DNA of 64,000 bases from Bathynomus jamesi. Taxonomy: Eukaryota > Arthropoda > Malacostraca > Isopoda > Cirolanidae. This document shows, one piece after another, positions 21,196 through 33,125 of this stretch. The stretch spans positions 115,001 to 179,000 of the forward strand of contig JAJOZX010007510.1 in assembly GCA_023014485.1 (NCBI GenBank). Direction: 5' to 3'. The notes below the pieces were generated by a model that did not search any database, had not been told where the DNA came from, and saw nothing but the letters and a program-made list of their open reading frames with translations. Each line of letters starts with the position of its first letter. Position 1 is the stretch's first letter. A program made the position numbers and the translations under genes.

Positions 21196-22544
21196 CTGCC
21201 TACCCAATGCACCAGTCCAAGAACCGCCTCTGCTCCACACACCCCTCCACCTAAACAGATTAAAAGGAACATTTTTTCTTCTCAGAATTTTTCTGTATCT
21301 GGTTTCGTTTAAAAGTTACGCATACGCATGCGCCCACGCGTGTGCGAACGAAAAAATAAATAGTCTTAGGATCCTCCCAGAACAGAGACCTTTCCAACGA
21401 TGTAAGGATGAGTGTCCTACACCGAGCGGTTTCCGAGAAAAACCAGACAGAAAGGCAGAAAATGCGTATTATATATATATTATATATATATATAATACAG
21501 GTACTATAACGACAGAGATGATAGATGGACGGACAGAAAAATAAATAGATAAACAGATAAATATAAACAAGCGTAATTTCTTTATCCCTTTTAGGGAGAA
21601 GACAGAATAAAGAAGAGAATTTTGGTTGCGGCTGGAATTTTGAAAGTGCCTCTAACCAATAAGGAAAGGAAGAAGCATGTTCAGGAATTTCATTCCTTAG
21701 AACTGAAAACAAAATTGGTTAATCTTTCTTCAACTTTATTTGGCTTTAAATCGCCTGTTTTAGAAATGTTTCTACATGCTTATTCGCGAGTTAACTTTGA
21801 GATAACTCATTAATTTCGGAAACTGGACTAAAAAAGAGCGCAAAAGTAAAGTTAAAAAGTGTTAAGTAATTGAACGTATGTTAAACAAATATTTGTTCAT
21901 AGTCTTTGTGTACCAAATTACGTGTTTGCGAATACCTAAAAAGAATATTAACAGTCAATACAAACTATCATATCTGAAAATAGAGTAACCTCGAATTTTT
22001 TAATACAGAAAAATGTTAATTATTATCTCGAGAATAGAACGAAAATTTTGAATACGGAAGAACGTTGCATCATACAGAAAAATCTCAGCTGAAATAACAA
22101 TTTTCTTTTATCCTTATTTGTATACAAACGCCATATCATCTGCAACACTGAATGATCGTATGATTTGATTTCCTTCTTCTTCCGGCTCTTATTCAATCGC
22201 GCCACACCGTCAACAGAATGCCTCGATGCAAGGTTTATGAAAAGAAAAAATGTAGGAAATGGCAAAAGTGGGATGAGAAAATGGAAACAAGGCAATAAAT
22301 GAGATAAAAAATGGAAACAAAATGCCGGAGGGTTGTTCGTTTCGATTTGGCTAATGGCTGCGTATAGCTTCTCGGTGACATGAATTTCTCTTTACTTATC
22401 TGAAGGTATTAGTTGCTCCCAAAGAGGAAAAGATGGCCGGTTCCTCGTAATCATTCCTATAATTTATTGGTTTATGTTCGGGAAGTGTTTTTTTTCTTTT
22501 ACCTGTGTGTGTCTGCTTTGGTTTTTATATATATATATATATAT
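20501..22544. other. Stretch without a recognised gene; long (TA)n
   Basis: It contains a (TA)n tract at about 21124-21190 and AT-rich unique-looking sequence. The open frames here have no family features that I recognise. Confidence 0.4.
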
Positions 22545-22862
22545 GGAAAATCTCTCAGGAACTTTTAGATTTCTTTACATATAACTGCATTTGCAATAAT
22601 ACCCTTTTTATGGGCAGTTTCGACATAGAATTTGTCTACACTAACGTACCCATAGACGAAGCAATTGATAAAATTTGTGTTAATAATCTATACCGACGTA
22701 ATAACCTCAATGCAATGCTGGGTCTTTCAAAACAAGAATTCTTAAAGTGGACTCCTAACACTCGCAGACTCTGGCACCTTTTTCGCCTTTAACAGAAACT
22801 TGCATCAACAAATCGATTATTTATCCATGGGCTCACCCTTCTCCCTTCTATTTAATAACAAA
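22545..22862 (+). pseudogene. Penelope-like RT fragment (motifs A and B)
   Basis: The plus strand gives MGSFDIEFVYTNVPIDEAID, the motif A region (normally FDVxSLFTNVP), and about 170 bases later QIDYLSMGSPFSLLF, motif B. A frameshift lies between. The piece is truncated on both sides, starts next to a (TA)n tract and lacks motif C and the GIY-YIG domain. Confidence 0.75.
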
Positions 22863-23200
22863 GACCTCCATCAAATAATAGTCTTAATCATCCTCATTAT
22901 CATCATCCCAATATAATATTCACGAAAGAAGAAACCAATAATACACGGAGAAAACTATTTTCTGAGTAAGATGTTTTGTTTTGGCTAAAAGAAAAATGTT
23001 CTTACTCCACACACACACAGAAATTTTTAATCAATTTCCTAGTCCCTCTATAAAGGTTAGTTAAATCACTATATTCTAGTCATTTAACTCAAGTTTACAA
23101 AAAAAATGTTACGAAATCATTAGATGATTGATTATTTTTATACATAGTGTATGTATATGTAAAAGTAATTTAGTTACGCTTCTTTTATGAAAATTATGTT

Positions 23201-23415
23201 CAGGGTGGCCACAATGTCTTGTCACCCCAGTAAAATACTAACTGACTTTCGTTTTTCTTTGAAACCCATTTCAAACGTGTGATAGCAGCAACTATACGAT
23301 TGAACAATGCATATTGGCTAGTCCATGGACTTATCACTCATTCTAAATGAGTCTGAAAGAAAAACAAAAATCAGTTAGTATTTTAGTGGGGTGACAAGAC
23401 ATTGTGGACACCCTG
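23201..23415. mobile_element. MITE with ~65-bp TIRs
   Basis: Left CAGGGTGGCCACAATGTCTT and the right end (inverted CAGGGTGTCCACAATGTCTT) begin TIRs that stay similar through GTCACCCC.AGTAAAATACTAACTGA. The right end adjoins TA. The same terminal sequence closes the mariner remnant at 34470-34731, which suggests which transposase family mobilised this MITE. Confidence 0.85.
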
Positions 23416-23565
23416 TAGTTCAACCGAAACCAAGTAATAATAGTAATAATTTCATGCACCTTTGTAATGTTATTCAGTTTGCATTATGTTTTATATGATA
23501 AACTGTGGGTTTCTTTTAAAAACTTTAAAATGAGTTTACAACTTGGACGCTCTATGTTTATTAAC

Positions 23566-24612
23566 CAGTGATGTAGGTCTCGAGATCGGTCTCGGTCTCG
23601 AGACCGATCTCGAGACCCAATTTGCAGATCTCGATCTCGATCTCGATCTCCGCTATTTAGATCTCGGTCTCGATCTCGGTCTCGACAGACGCGGTCTCGG
23701 TTTTTCTCCCCGAGACCTTTCGAGACCTCTCGAGACCGTAATGAAAAATACATGTTATTGGCATACTCATGATGGTGGCTTGGTTGAACAGACACAATTC
23801 AGAATGTTTATGAAAGTTTGTAAAAGTAAGGGACTCAGGTATTCACTAATCAGTCACACTGTTTTGAGTTGCCACATTTGTCTTGCGGGGTGGGTGTGGG
23901 TCTGGATTTTTTTAGGTTAGCGCTACAAAAAAAATTGCCGCCCCCCCCGGCCCCGTCAGATTAATTTTATTGAAAATAGAAACACTAAATAGAGAATTAT
24001 ATATATTATATATATATAAGTATATATTGCCATGACTGTTTTAACAGTGCCTGCCTCTAGTGCTCCAATTGAGCGTGTATTTAGCCATGGAAGCATAATA
24101 ATGAGGCCCCACAGAAGTCGAACTTCAGCAGATCTTCTGAGCATGCTGATGTTCCTTAAGTGTAATGAGCACCTATCATGCTTTAAATAAATGCACAAGT
24201 CAAACTGGGTAGTGGGTACGTTCATTAAACCTTCTGTAACAGATATAAAAGAAGTAAATAAATAAAAAGTACGTGTATATATAATTAATTTGTTAATTTA
24301 TAGGCTACACTTTTTGCATTCAACACACTACATCTGAGATGTAGTTATTAGTTTATTAATATACTTAACATAGTCTAATTTCCATAGTAGTGTAAAACAA
24401 ATTGAAAGGGCATGAGCTTGGTCTCGATCTCGATCTCGGTCTCGAATTTTAAGGGTCTCGATCTCGATCTCGGTCTCGAATTTTAAGGGTCTCGATCTCG
24501 GAAGGTAGATCTCGATCTCGAACCTTTGATCTCGGTCTCGATCTTGGTCTCACAGGATCAGGTCTCGGTCTCGGTCTCAGTCTCGGACTTGGTGGTCTCG
24601 ACTACATCACTG
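23566..24612 (+). mobile_element. hAT element with GATCTCG/GGTCTCG subterminal arrays and perfect TSD
   Basis: TIRs CAGTGATGTAG...CTACATCACTG are flanked by an exact 8-bp duplication TTATTAAC (23558-23565, 24613-24620). Directly inside each end lie arrays of 6-7-base units alternating GATCTCG and GGTCTCG (23577-23735 and 24418-24600). Between them is mostly non-coding sequence plus the transposase C-terminal remnant. The copy is 1,047 bp and non-autonomous. Confidence 0.92.
24031..24189 (+). pseudogene. hAT transposase C-terminal remnant
   Basis: The plus strand reads MTVLTVPASSAPIERVFSHG, then SIIMRPHRSRTSADLLSMLM and FLKCNEHL before a stop. SAPIERVFS is the hAT (S)xxxER(V/A)FS block with the last catalytic Glu, and RSRTSADLLSMLMFLK is the dimerisation helix. 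It is uninterrupted for ~52 codons but has no upstream coding region. Confidence 0.88.
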
Positions 24613-24620
24613 TTATTAAC

Positions 24621-27120
24621 ATAACATAACATAACAATTTGTCACATCATCCTTGACAAAACAGCTCACCCATTGATGAGTGTTTTTGTGTAAATATGGT
24701 ATAACATATTTGTACAATAGAACCACTGCAGTCTTTAGTTCGGACATATGATATGATTTTAATGTCCACTTGAACACGGTATTGTAGGAAATATTTGCTC
24801 ATAGAGCCATCATTGAAAATAAACAAGCTTACGTTTAAGCATATTATACGCCAATACTGATGATCAGTTAATCTCATAAAAGTGGTCGAGTGAATACCAT
24901 TTTAAACTGGTTGAACAGAGGTGCTGATTTCAACCAACTAATTAAGAAAACCTTGTTGAAAAAGTGGTTTTCTGACTAGTTAAAAGAGATGGTAATAAAT
25001 ACAGATGGTTGTCTTATATAGTTTAAAGTGGTTCTTCGAACCGTCGTTCACGCTAAAGATTGGTTGAAATTGGCACCGGTAAAACCAATTTAAATTGATC
25101 GAATTAACCACCTTCAATTCATTTTTAGTGTAAGATTTTTTCAGTGTATTCAATCACCTTATGCCACGTGTTGTTTATTATTTTGACTGAACACTCGTTG
25201 TAATGAGAATTTCATTGGCAGCACTTGGCGGTTATTCAAATTCTGAATAGACAAACATGAAAGTTTCTCCAGTGATACCTCTTTATTCTTTAATAAACAA
25301 TCAAAACCAGCAGTACATGAGCACTGTCATCTAACCAACCAACCACGAACGAACAAAAAATACTATAAAAAATGCATGGCATGGATTAAGTGAGGTAGAG
25401 TTGCGTTTCTGCCTTCACTATTTCTTTTTTTTCCTCTTTTTTCTTTGGTGGCTGGGGGCACGTGACGGGTGAGGGCATAGTGTGGAAAATCTGATTTCCG
25501 TTCTCAATTCCTGTTTCAACTCCTTTCCTGTAGAAGCGTTGGACATACATGGGTTTAGACATGGAGAGTTTGATCTTTACTTCTCTCTTAATCCTTTTGG
25601 GTTTAGCCTGTAGTGGACCATGTGGCTTTTGTTAGTCCGATACCCCAGTAAATAAAGCTGTAAATATTTCGTATAAAGTCAAAAATATGTTCGAGGTTTG
25701 TGTGGCGATACCAAGTAGGTGATATACGATCAGCACAAATATATTATATTAGTTTACACAACAGTGCTATCTAGTGTACGATTTTTTTGTGTTCATAACG
25801 TAATTGTAGAGCTAGTTTATATATTCTCTTCTTTCCTGTGAAATTTCCTTGGCTACTTTACCAGGGTCAAGGTATTTTCTTCAACCTTTTTCCTTCCTTC
25901 TGGCGAGAAGGGAGAGGAGGGTGGGGAGAGAGCCTTATACTTTTCTGTCCAGTTTTCTACTACTGCTAGAATAATTAAAAAATGAACTAGTTTAATAACA
26001 AGAAACTCCCTGAGTGGACCGAAAGGTTTTTGAAGCTGCTTCTTGTCCTTGTAACTCCTCGTAGCTACAAAACCTCTGCCGCTTTAAAATAACAAACATA
26101 TTTAGTATCTTTCCCTATTTTGCAGCGTAAACCTTACCTAAACAAATACCCCTCATCATTTGCGTTATCTTCGTTTAAAAACCAACCCAGTTCAATAATA
26201 GTCTACAAATTCATCGCTACATCCCTTATTATTTTAATTATATATCTTAAGTTAATATTATAATTGATTTTCCTACCGCTGTTCACATTTGTTTTTATTA
26301 CCATTTATATTTTATCACTATGTCTACAACTTTTACTTAACTTGTGGAATTTTAATTTTGAATTTATGTTTTGATCATTAAATTTTACCTCATTTATCCT
26401 AATTTTATCCGCCACTTTTACAGTTTTGGCCATTGATCAAGGGAATAAATAATTATATTCCAAAAAGTTTGGTCTCGAGAAATAGCGGAAGCTTCAGTTT
26501 TCAGTTTGTGTTTAGCTGCGGCGGTCCCCTAGCGGCAGACCTCTACATGAAATTTTATATAATGTAGTTGAAAGAGCTCAAAATTGCTTTAATTTTTATA
26601 TATATATATCCAGCTTGTATGTGTTTCAGAGCATTTCGGTTTATATTCTCGGAAGCGTTTATAGCAACCTGTTGGATCTACAAATTATGTGAAAGGATTA
26701 AAAACTTTCATTATTTTTACCAAGTTTAGTTTGAGGTCATTTAAAAACTGAAAGAAACAAGATTGCAGAGGAAATATTGCACCTGTCTCCCAAACTTTAT
26801 TTATTTCAATTGCTACGAATTTCTTACTTTTTCATTGTTTTGAAAACCGGCGAGAGACTTTGTTCGCCATGTTTAATATGGTTAAATAAGTATTTTTTTT
26901 TTTTTTAAATGAAACCTAGTTTACATGATAAAAAGGGAGCGTCACTCGAATAATTGCATTTTCATTGAAATGATATTAAAGTTTATTACCGCCATTGAGG
27001 GTTAAAATTAAATTTCTATCACCGTCATCCATTAAGAGAAACTATTTATTCCATTTATCACAAAAGGCACAGCGATATACATATATAAACTGCGTTTCAA
27101 CAGCGATTTGGTTACTATAT
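24621..27120. other. Stretch of 2.5 kb without a recognised gene or element
   Basis: AT-rich, low in obvious repeats compared with its surroundings. I see no protein similarity, paired inverted ends or tRNA-like boxes. Confidence 0.4.
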
Positions 27121-28120
27121 ATGACGCGTTCGGTGGAGAAGGGGCGAACGCAACATTTTCGAATTATGCCACAAAATGCAGTTAAAGTTTGTAAACTTTA
27201 AACCTTTGTATTTTCCGGTTTTTGAAATGTTGTATGAATTTGAACACATATTTGAGTAAAATATTGTTGTGTAATATGTCGATATAATAAAACGCCAAGA
27301 AATTTTACAATATTATTTATTGATAGCTTCTGATGTTAACTGGTGTAATCCATTATTTGGTCCTCTTCGTCGAATGTTGTATTACCTGCTTCAACTGTTT
27401 CGGTTTCTTCCAGTTCCTTTAACAATCTTGTATAATAGTTCACTGCAGTTGCAGGCATTAGGTCTGATAATTCTTTGAGATCTTTTATTTTTTCCTTAGT
27501 TATTGGCAGCAATTGGGAATACTTTGGTTGCAGTGTCTGCTGGGCTAGATTGAATAAACTGACACTGTAGGATTTTTTTCCTTTCTGCAGTCTGACGGGA
27601 TGGCTATTATCTGGGGTTGTGCGGTATGCAGTAGATATTACGTAGCCTTCTTTGTGTTGAAAGTCAAATATTAACTTTCTTGCATCTGTAAATTTAGTAG
27701 TTGTTGATTTCCTAATGACAATGCACGTTTTTAGGACGTCAAAATCGAGAAAATCAGCCTGTTTCATTTCTACAACTAGGAAGCGCTGCGAAACGGCTGT
27801 AGTTATGGCCGTAACATAATCTTTTTTGGTGTAAATAATATTGCTGTAATTATTTTTTATATTTTGTTCAATTTGGCCAAATTGAGCATCACAGGCATTG
27901 TCGAGTGACCAGAAAGTAGATAGATGTGTTCAATGTGAAGCAATGATGCGGAGTGAATTTCTCTGAGATACACTAAAACCTAAATTTTACCGTGAAAGAG
28001 TACAGACTAACATCTAATTCTTTGCATAGGTAAAGCAAAGGTTTTAAAGGATAATTATACGACTAAAAACTCATTTTTCGAATTTTGTGGCGTTCGCCCC
28101 TTCTCCACCGAACGCGTCAT
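27121..28120 (-). mobile_element. 1.0-kb TIR element, copy 1 (partner 31707-32710)
   Basis: The ends ATGACGCGTTCGGTGGAGAA and its inverse form TIRs of about 43 bp with one to a few differences, extending into a shared TTTTCGAA. ATAT-type sequence flanks both sides. The copy is 1,000 bp and nearly identical to the 1,004-bp copy at 31707-32710, with differences that are mainly 1-base indels. It holds only the C-terminal part of a transposase, so it is a non-autonomous derivative. Confidence 0.88.
27336..27905 (-). pseudogene. C-terminal part of a DDE-type transposase, copy 1
   Basis: On the minus strand 27767-27336 is a 143-codon frame starting MKQADFLDFDVLKTCIVIRK. It contains KLIFDFQHKEGYVI, a KGKKSYSVSLFNLAQ segment and KIKDLKELSDLMP near the end. 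Upstream in another frame is the block that in copy 2 reads GHSTMPCDAQFGQIEQN, a GHSxxPCDxxFxxIE motif that I associate with a widespread arthropod transposase family whose superfamily name I cannot fix. Copy 1 has a 1-base loss in the PCD codons. The N-terminal catalytic region is absent. Confidence 0.6.
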
Positions 28121-28202
28121 ATATGTAGAATGATTTGTTGGTAGTGGCACTTATTTTCTGCTCTAGACAATTGGTGATTTTACAATAAAAATCAACCGAC
28201 GT

Positions 28203-28262
<60 letters not shown>

Positions 28263-28925
28263 ATATATATAAACTGCATTAAAACTGCTATAAATAAACA
28301 CTATGAAAGTAATAAATACTTTACACTTTATAGTTCATTTAATTTCTATACTAACTCAAAACTAAACTACATTAATGATATCTCGCTTGTACTGTAAAAG
28401 GAATTTATCGAAAGATGTTTGTAATTTGTGTATTAAATTTTTATCCGCAAAGGCCGAGTATGTGGGGACTTGAACTTCCCATTTATTATTTCAGAAGTCT
28501 TGCAGATAGAGGTCTGAAACCTGCTTCATTCGAGTTAGGAGGCGGAAAGTAAATAAAGTCGATGGTAGATGGTAGGCAGTACCTTCTTTCGAAATTAACT
28601 GATAATATTTTTTTTGATACTTCATTAATGGGTAAATGATACACTATGAAATTAATACAAAACAATATATATATATACCTTCATCGGCAGGTGTTTTCGT
28701 TACGCCTTAACTTACGCCGTCCGTTTTATGAGTCAAATTAAGTAACCAGAGAATGAATTATCTATATTAATGTAGACAATTACAGATGCAGTGTAGTCCT
28801 GATTGCTGAAGCGTGAGGTTCATTAACACAGGTTTACACTTCTTTTTGCAGGTTTTTGTAACTTTTCTACTTAAACTGTACTAAAAACACAACCAGGGGT
28901 AAGGTTACCTGCCCTGTGTTCAGGA
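28121..28925. other. Stretch without a gene; (TA)n at its left
   Basis: A TA tract spans about 28207-28270. The rest is AT-rich without recognisable features. Confidence 0.45.
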
Positions 28926-28929
28926 CGTC

Positions 28930-29492
28930 TATGAGCGATGAAGGAAACAGCGATCTAGGTTTTATTTTTTTATTTATTGGTGAAGCATGATATGATGCCT
29001 GAGAGAGGCCAAGAGCCACGCCAGAAGAAAATCTGCAAACGATTAGCAGTCCGACTTGAACAGCTTTGAGGAAAAGCAACATTGCCTACTATTCCCCACA
29101 AGAGTGTGGCTGAGAAGACTGAAGAATACTGTTGGCAGTATCGGAAGCTATTAAAGGGATTCAAACAGAGACATACTACGAACAGCTACAAAGAGAAGAT
29201 GGACATTTGAAACTGTTTGATGTAGCTACGCTCAAATGCACTGATTTCTCTTCGTGTCGTTGTACGACCGAATGAAGGATCCCAGTCGACGAACGGGCAT
29301 TCTTAAAATACAACGCACGGCAAGAAAAATGGCTATGGCTTAATGCTGATGTGATGAAGACGAAAGAACTTAGAGAAAAAGAGGGGAGAAAAGCTGATGA
29401 CGCCACTCAAATCATCAAATTTGCTCAACACAAGTCTACTGCAGGTTTACTACAAGGAGGCAGCAACGACAGCAACGAAAACCACGAATAAT
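28930..29492 (+). pseudogene. N-terminal part of an arthropod multicopy family (cousin of 48155-50393)
   Basis: Function is unknown. In the frame that is best from about 29115, the plus strand reads LLAVSEAIKGIQTETYYEQL, then KLFDVATLKCTDFSSCRC with a Cys cluster, then PVDERAFLKYNARQEKW and a Lys/Glu-rich helix-like tail. The order LFD(V/I), acidic, FL, RQ..., Asp, then charged helix parallels the N-terminal half of the gene at 48.3-48.7 kb (LFDIGHQNALNLI, EDKDFLLAQREEG). Multiple stops and frameshifts precede it. It converges on the minus-strand pseudogene to its right. Confidence 0.55.
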
Positions 29493-29773
29493 AATAATTC
29501 ACTGTACAACAAATTTTCGGTTCAGGAAAAAAAATGGAATAACATTCGATCATTCTTAATATTTCGAGTGTGCTGATTGCAAATCTGAAAATAGTTTTTT
29601 TCTGTCACGTCACGTTTTTTTGTAATAACTGCTTAAAATCTTCATACCAAAAAATAAGAATATATTGATAAACAGATAAGCTTTATCATATGGAACAGTT
29701 TAATTATTGCTATACTTCAACATATATGCACAAAATTAACATAAAACTCTCGTATTATACTGTTTTCAACTCA

Positions 29774-31019
29774 TTATTTGTATTTATGCTGGCGTTTGTG
29801 TGATGCTTCTGGTTGGTCATGCTTTAAATTCCAGTAGAAATCGGCCAGCATAGCAGGACTCCACTTCACTTTGTATCGGCTCTCCATTGTGGCTACAGTA
29901 TATCCTGGTGGAATCTCTCCCCGTGTTCGTCGCTAACAGCAGATGCGTTTTCCGGAAAGAATGAGAGATGTGAATGCAAAAAATGAATTTTCAATGACAT
30001 CTTACATCCGAGACGTTGGTATGAGTTGATAAGTTGATCCACAAGTGCAGCATAGTTGTCGTATTTAGTCTTTCCGAGTAGACTGCTGCACACGTTTTTG
30101 AATGCACGCCAGGCTGCCAACTCAACCTCATCCATCACCGCTTCAAAGTGTTCGTCTAGCATGAGTTGGCGAATTTGAGGGCCGACGAATATGCCTTCTT
30201 TAATCTTGCATCATTTATTGTTGGGAATTTTTCCTTTAGATATTTGAAGGCAGGCTTATCCTGTTTCAACGCCTTTGCAAATTGTTTCATCAGCCCTAGT
30301 TTTATGTGAAATGGCGGCAAGATAACCTTTTCCTTTCGTACTAGTGGTTCGTGAATAACATTGTGAGATCCAGGTGAGGAATTGTCTCGCGGCGGCCATA
30401 CTGAGCGTGTGTAGTGTTCAGACCTTGCTCGGCTATCCTACTTGCATAGGAAACACATGTATTTCGTATAGCCAGTTTGCAATCAATTGAGAATAGCCAC
30501 AACCTTCAAATCTGCGCAGATAAGCCATTCATGTTCACTGTATTTTATACAGTCCAGAATAAAAGCAACATTGTCATACGTTTCTCTCAAGACGACTGAA
30601 TGAGCGATCGGAACAGAAGGCATTGTGTTCCCATTGTGTAGCAGTACACCCTTGACACTGTACAGAGATGCATCAATGAACAATCTCCACCGATTCGGTT
30701 CATAGCACAAACCCAAAGCATCGAACAGACTATGTATATCAATGCAATAACAAAGATTATTCTTCATTGTGAAATATTCCTGCAAATCCAAGGAGCGCTT
30801 TCGGAAAGCTGTAATTCGTACGTCTTCCGCCAGCAGATTCCATTCTTGTAGACGTGAGGCCAGCAGTTCACTTTGTTACTTGGTAAGTATTAAATCACGG
30901 GCCAAATCATTGAGTTCAGGTTGTGTGATGAGATGTTGTTCTTTCTTGGACTCGACTTGAGCTTCATAGCATTCGCCGTCTGATTCCGATTTGTCAGAGT
31001 TTATGTTATCGGTCGGCAT
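29774..31019 (-). pseudogene. Second broken member of the GERFHQDI family
   Basis: Same family as 7834-9151, diverged. From 31019 leftward it reads MPTDNINSDKSESDGECYEA, then LITQPELNDLARDLILTK and a stop. Further blocks are RLQEWNLLAEDVRITAFRKR, a 102-codon piece with NRWRLFIDASLYSVKGVLLH and a stop near 30483. LPPFHIKLGLMKQFAKAL comes next (near 30310), then MSLKIHFLHSHLSFFPENA and SDEHGERFHQDI, and after a final frameshift MESRYKVKWSPAMLADF. The Cys-rich N-terminus is not seen; the frame begins just after a TTACAG that could be a splice acceptor. Several stops and frameshifts make it non-functional. Confidence 0.75.
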
Positions 31020-31706
31020 TTCACAACCTGTAATGTGAGACAACAGACATTGTTGACTACTTAAGATAGCATAATTGTGTAATACATTATGCAGAACAGG
31101 ATATGCTAAAATGTGCTAAAAACACCAAATTTGACGTATATTCAGGAAAATAAAAGATTCAAACCTGTGATGTTCGTTAAGTAGAAATAGCAATCAGTTG
31201 AATGGTTCAGCGGCTCTCTCCATACCATTGGGACACCGAATCCCAGACCAGGACCGTGCCTTTGAACCATGCAGATAACGAGCTTGTACATCTCACACAG
31301 CAGATATGAGGCGCCCAGTGCTTGTCCTGATCACCAACTTTCATGCGAAGTATAATTCATAAAGCTTTTTCACATGAGAAGTCAACTTCCTTTATACTGT
31401 TTTAACGTTAATGTCCCACAAATATAACAAAAACTGTCTGGCGAATTTTTGCACTCTCTAGGCATTGTAGCATAACATCAATAAAACCTGTAAAATAGGA
31501 AAATGATAGATCAGTTTGCAATTTCACACAATATAGACGTTGTCGGTGAAATATACATAATTTGATAGCTGTTATTCAATAATACTCACTTATAGCACCG
31601 ATTTATGATAAAATATGGCTGACAATTTGTTTTAAATAATTAATGAAAGAAAATTTTTCATAAAATCAAAGTGGAAACACAGAGCCGAACACCACCACCA
31701 CAGCAT
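31020..31706. other. Stretch without a recognised gene
   Basis: Unique-looking AT-rich sequence between the pseudogene and the second 1-kb element. No features are supported. Confidence 0.4.
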
Positions 31707-32710
31707 ATGACGCGTTCGGTGGAGAAGGGGCGAACGCAACATTTTCGAATTATGCCACAAAATGCAGTTAAAGTTTGTAAACTTTAAACCTTTGTATTTT
31801 TCCGGTTTATTGAAATGTTGTATGAATTTGAACACATATTTGAGTAAAATATTGTTGTGTAATATGTCGATATAATAAAACGCCAAGAAATTTTACAATA
31901 TTATTTATTGATAGCTTCTGATGTTAACTGGTGTAATCCATTATTTGGTCCTCTTCGTCGAATGTTGTATTACCTGCTTCAACTGTTTCGGTTTCTTCCA
32001 GTTCCTTTAACAATCTTGTATAATAGTTCACTGCAGTTGCAGGCATTAGGTCTGATAATTCTTTGAGATCTTTTATTTTTTTCCTTAGTTATTGGCAGCA
32101 ATTGGGAATACTTTGGTTGCAGTGTCTGCTGGGCTAGATTGAATAAACTGACACTGTAGGATTTTTTCCCTTTCTGCAGTCTGACGGGATGGCTATTATC
32201 TGGGGTTGTGCGGTATGCAGTAGATATTACGTAGCCTTCTTTGTGTTGAAAGTCAAATATTAACTTTCTTGCATCTGAAATTTAGTAGTTGTTGATTTCC
32301 TAATGACAATGCACGTTTTTAGGGACGTCAAAATCGAGAAAATCAGCCTGTTTCATTTCTACAACTAGGAAGCGCTGCGAAACGGCTGTAGTTATGGCCG
32401 TAACATAATCTTTTTTGGTGTAAATAATATTGCTGTAATTATTTTTTATATTTTGTTCAATTTGGCCAAATTGAGCATCACAGGGCATTGTCGAGTGACC
32501 AGAAAGTAGATAGATGTGTTCAATGTGAAGCAATGATGCGGAGTGAATTTCTATGAGATACACTAAAACCTAAATTTTACCGTGAAAGAGTACAGACTAA
32601 CATCTAATTCTTTGCATAGGTAAAGCAAAGGTTTTAAAGGATAATTATACGACTAAAAACTCATTTTTCGAATTTTGTGGCGTTCGCCCCTTCTCCACCG
32701 AACGCGTCAT
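31707..32710 (-). mobile_element. 1.0-kb TIR element, copy 2 (partner 27121-28120)
   Basis: The ends are the same as copy 1 (ATGACGCGTTCGG inward), giving 1,004 bp. The left flank is CAGCAT and the right flank ATGCATG. The minus strand reads LLSGHSTMPCDAQFGQIEQN at about 32500 and then VVEMKQADFLDFDV, where a frameshift occurs; the downstream frame is disturbed by 1-base indels relative to copy 1. Each copy repairs the other's breaks at different sites, so indels happened after they separated. Confidence 0.88.
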
Positions 32711-32939
32711 ATGCATGACTGAACAAAATGTAAAAGATGCGTTCAGAGAACCAGTGGTTCTCAAAATGATACAATGAAATAGGGTCATTTTCATAAAATC
32801 GGTGGGTGATACAAATAAACGAGTGTTATTTTTGCAATCTACGCATATAATTAGCCATAAAAATGACGATATCATTTCCGTTTTTTTTTTTCACTGTTGT
32901 ACAGTATAATTATTGGTTTTGTTTAACCTCCTTCGCAAC

Positions 32940-33125
32940 ATCTAAGGTCAGATGACGGAGGGGACCTACAGTTTTTACGTGTGATCCGAACCACGGGTCG
33001 CTACATAGTCTGGACGCAGCGAACGGTCTCCCATCCAACTACTACCCACACCCAATGTCGGGTAGCGGTGTTACGACATTGGCTACGACGTAGCCCGAAA
33101 ACCACGAAACTCCTACTTGCGGAGT
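32940..33125 (-). repeat. Possible 5S-rRNA-like/pol III repeat fragment
   Basis: GGTCTCCCATCCAACTACTA at 33026-33045 resembles the reverse strand of the 5S rRNA internal control region (GGTCTCCCATCCAAGTACTA in many animals). The surrounding ~150 bases are GC-richer than the neighbourhood but do not follow 5S rRNA, so this could be a 5S-derived SINE or a chance match. Confidence 0.3.

Noticed and set aside
21260..21712. 150-codon minus-strand open frame
   Set aside because: It runs through a TA tract and low-complexity sequence and has no recognisable motif, so chance is the simplest explanation.
23484..23920. Open frames rich in Arg-Asp or Leu-Asp repeats
   Set aside because: They come from the GATCTCG/GGTCTCG arrays at the left end of a hAT element, not from a real repeat protein.
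23580..24600. CRISPR-like array of short repeats
   Set aside because: The units are 6-7 bases with no unique spacers and lie inside a hAT element with TIRs and TSD in a eukaryotic genome.
33026..33045. 5S rRNA gene on the minus strand
   Set aside because: Only about 20 bases resemble the 5S internal control region. The surrounding sequence does not follow 5S rRNA, so only a low-confidence repeat is listed.
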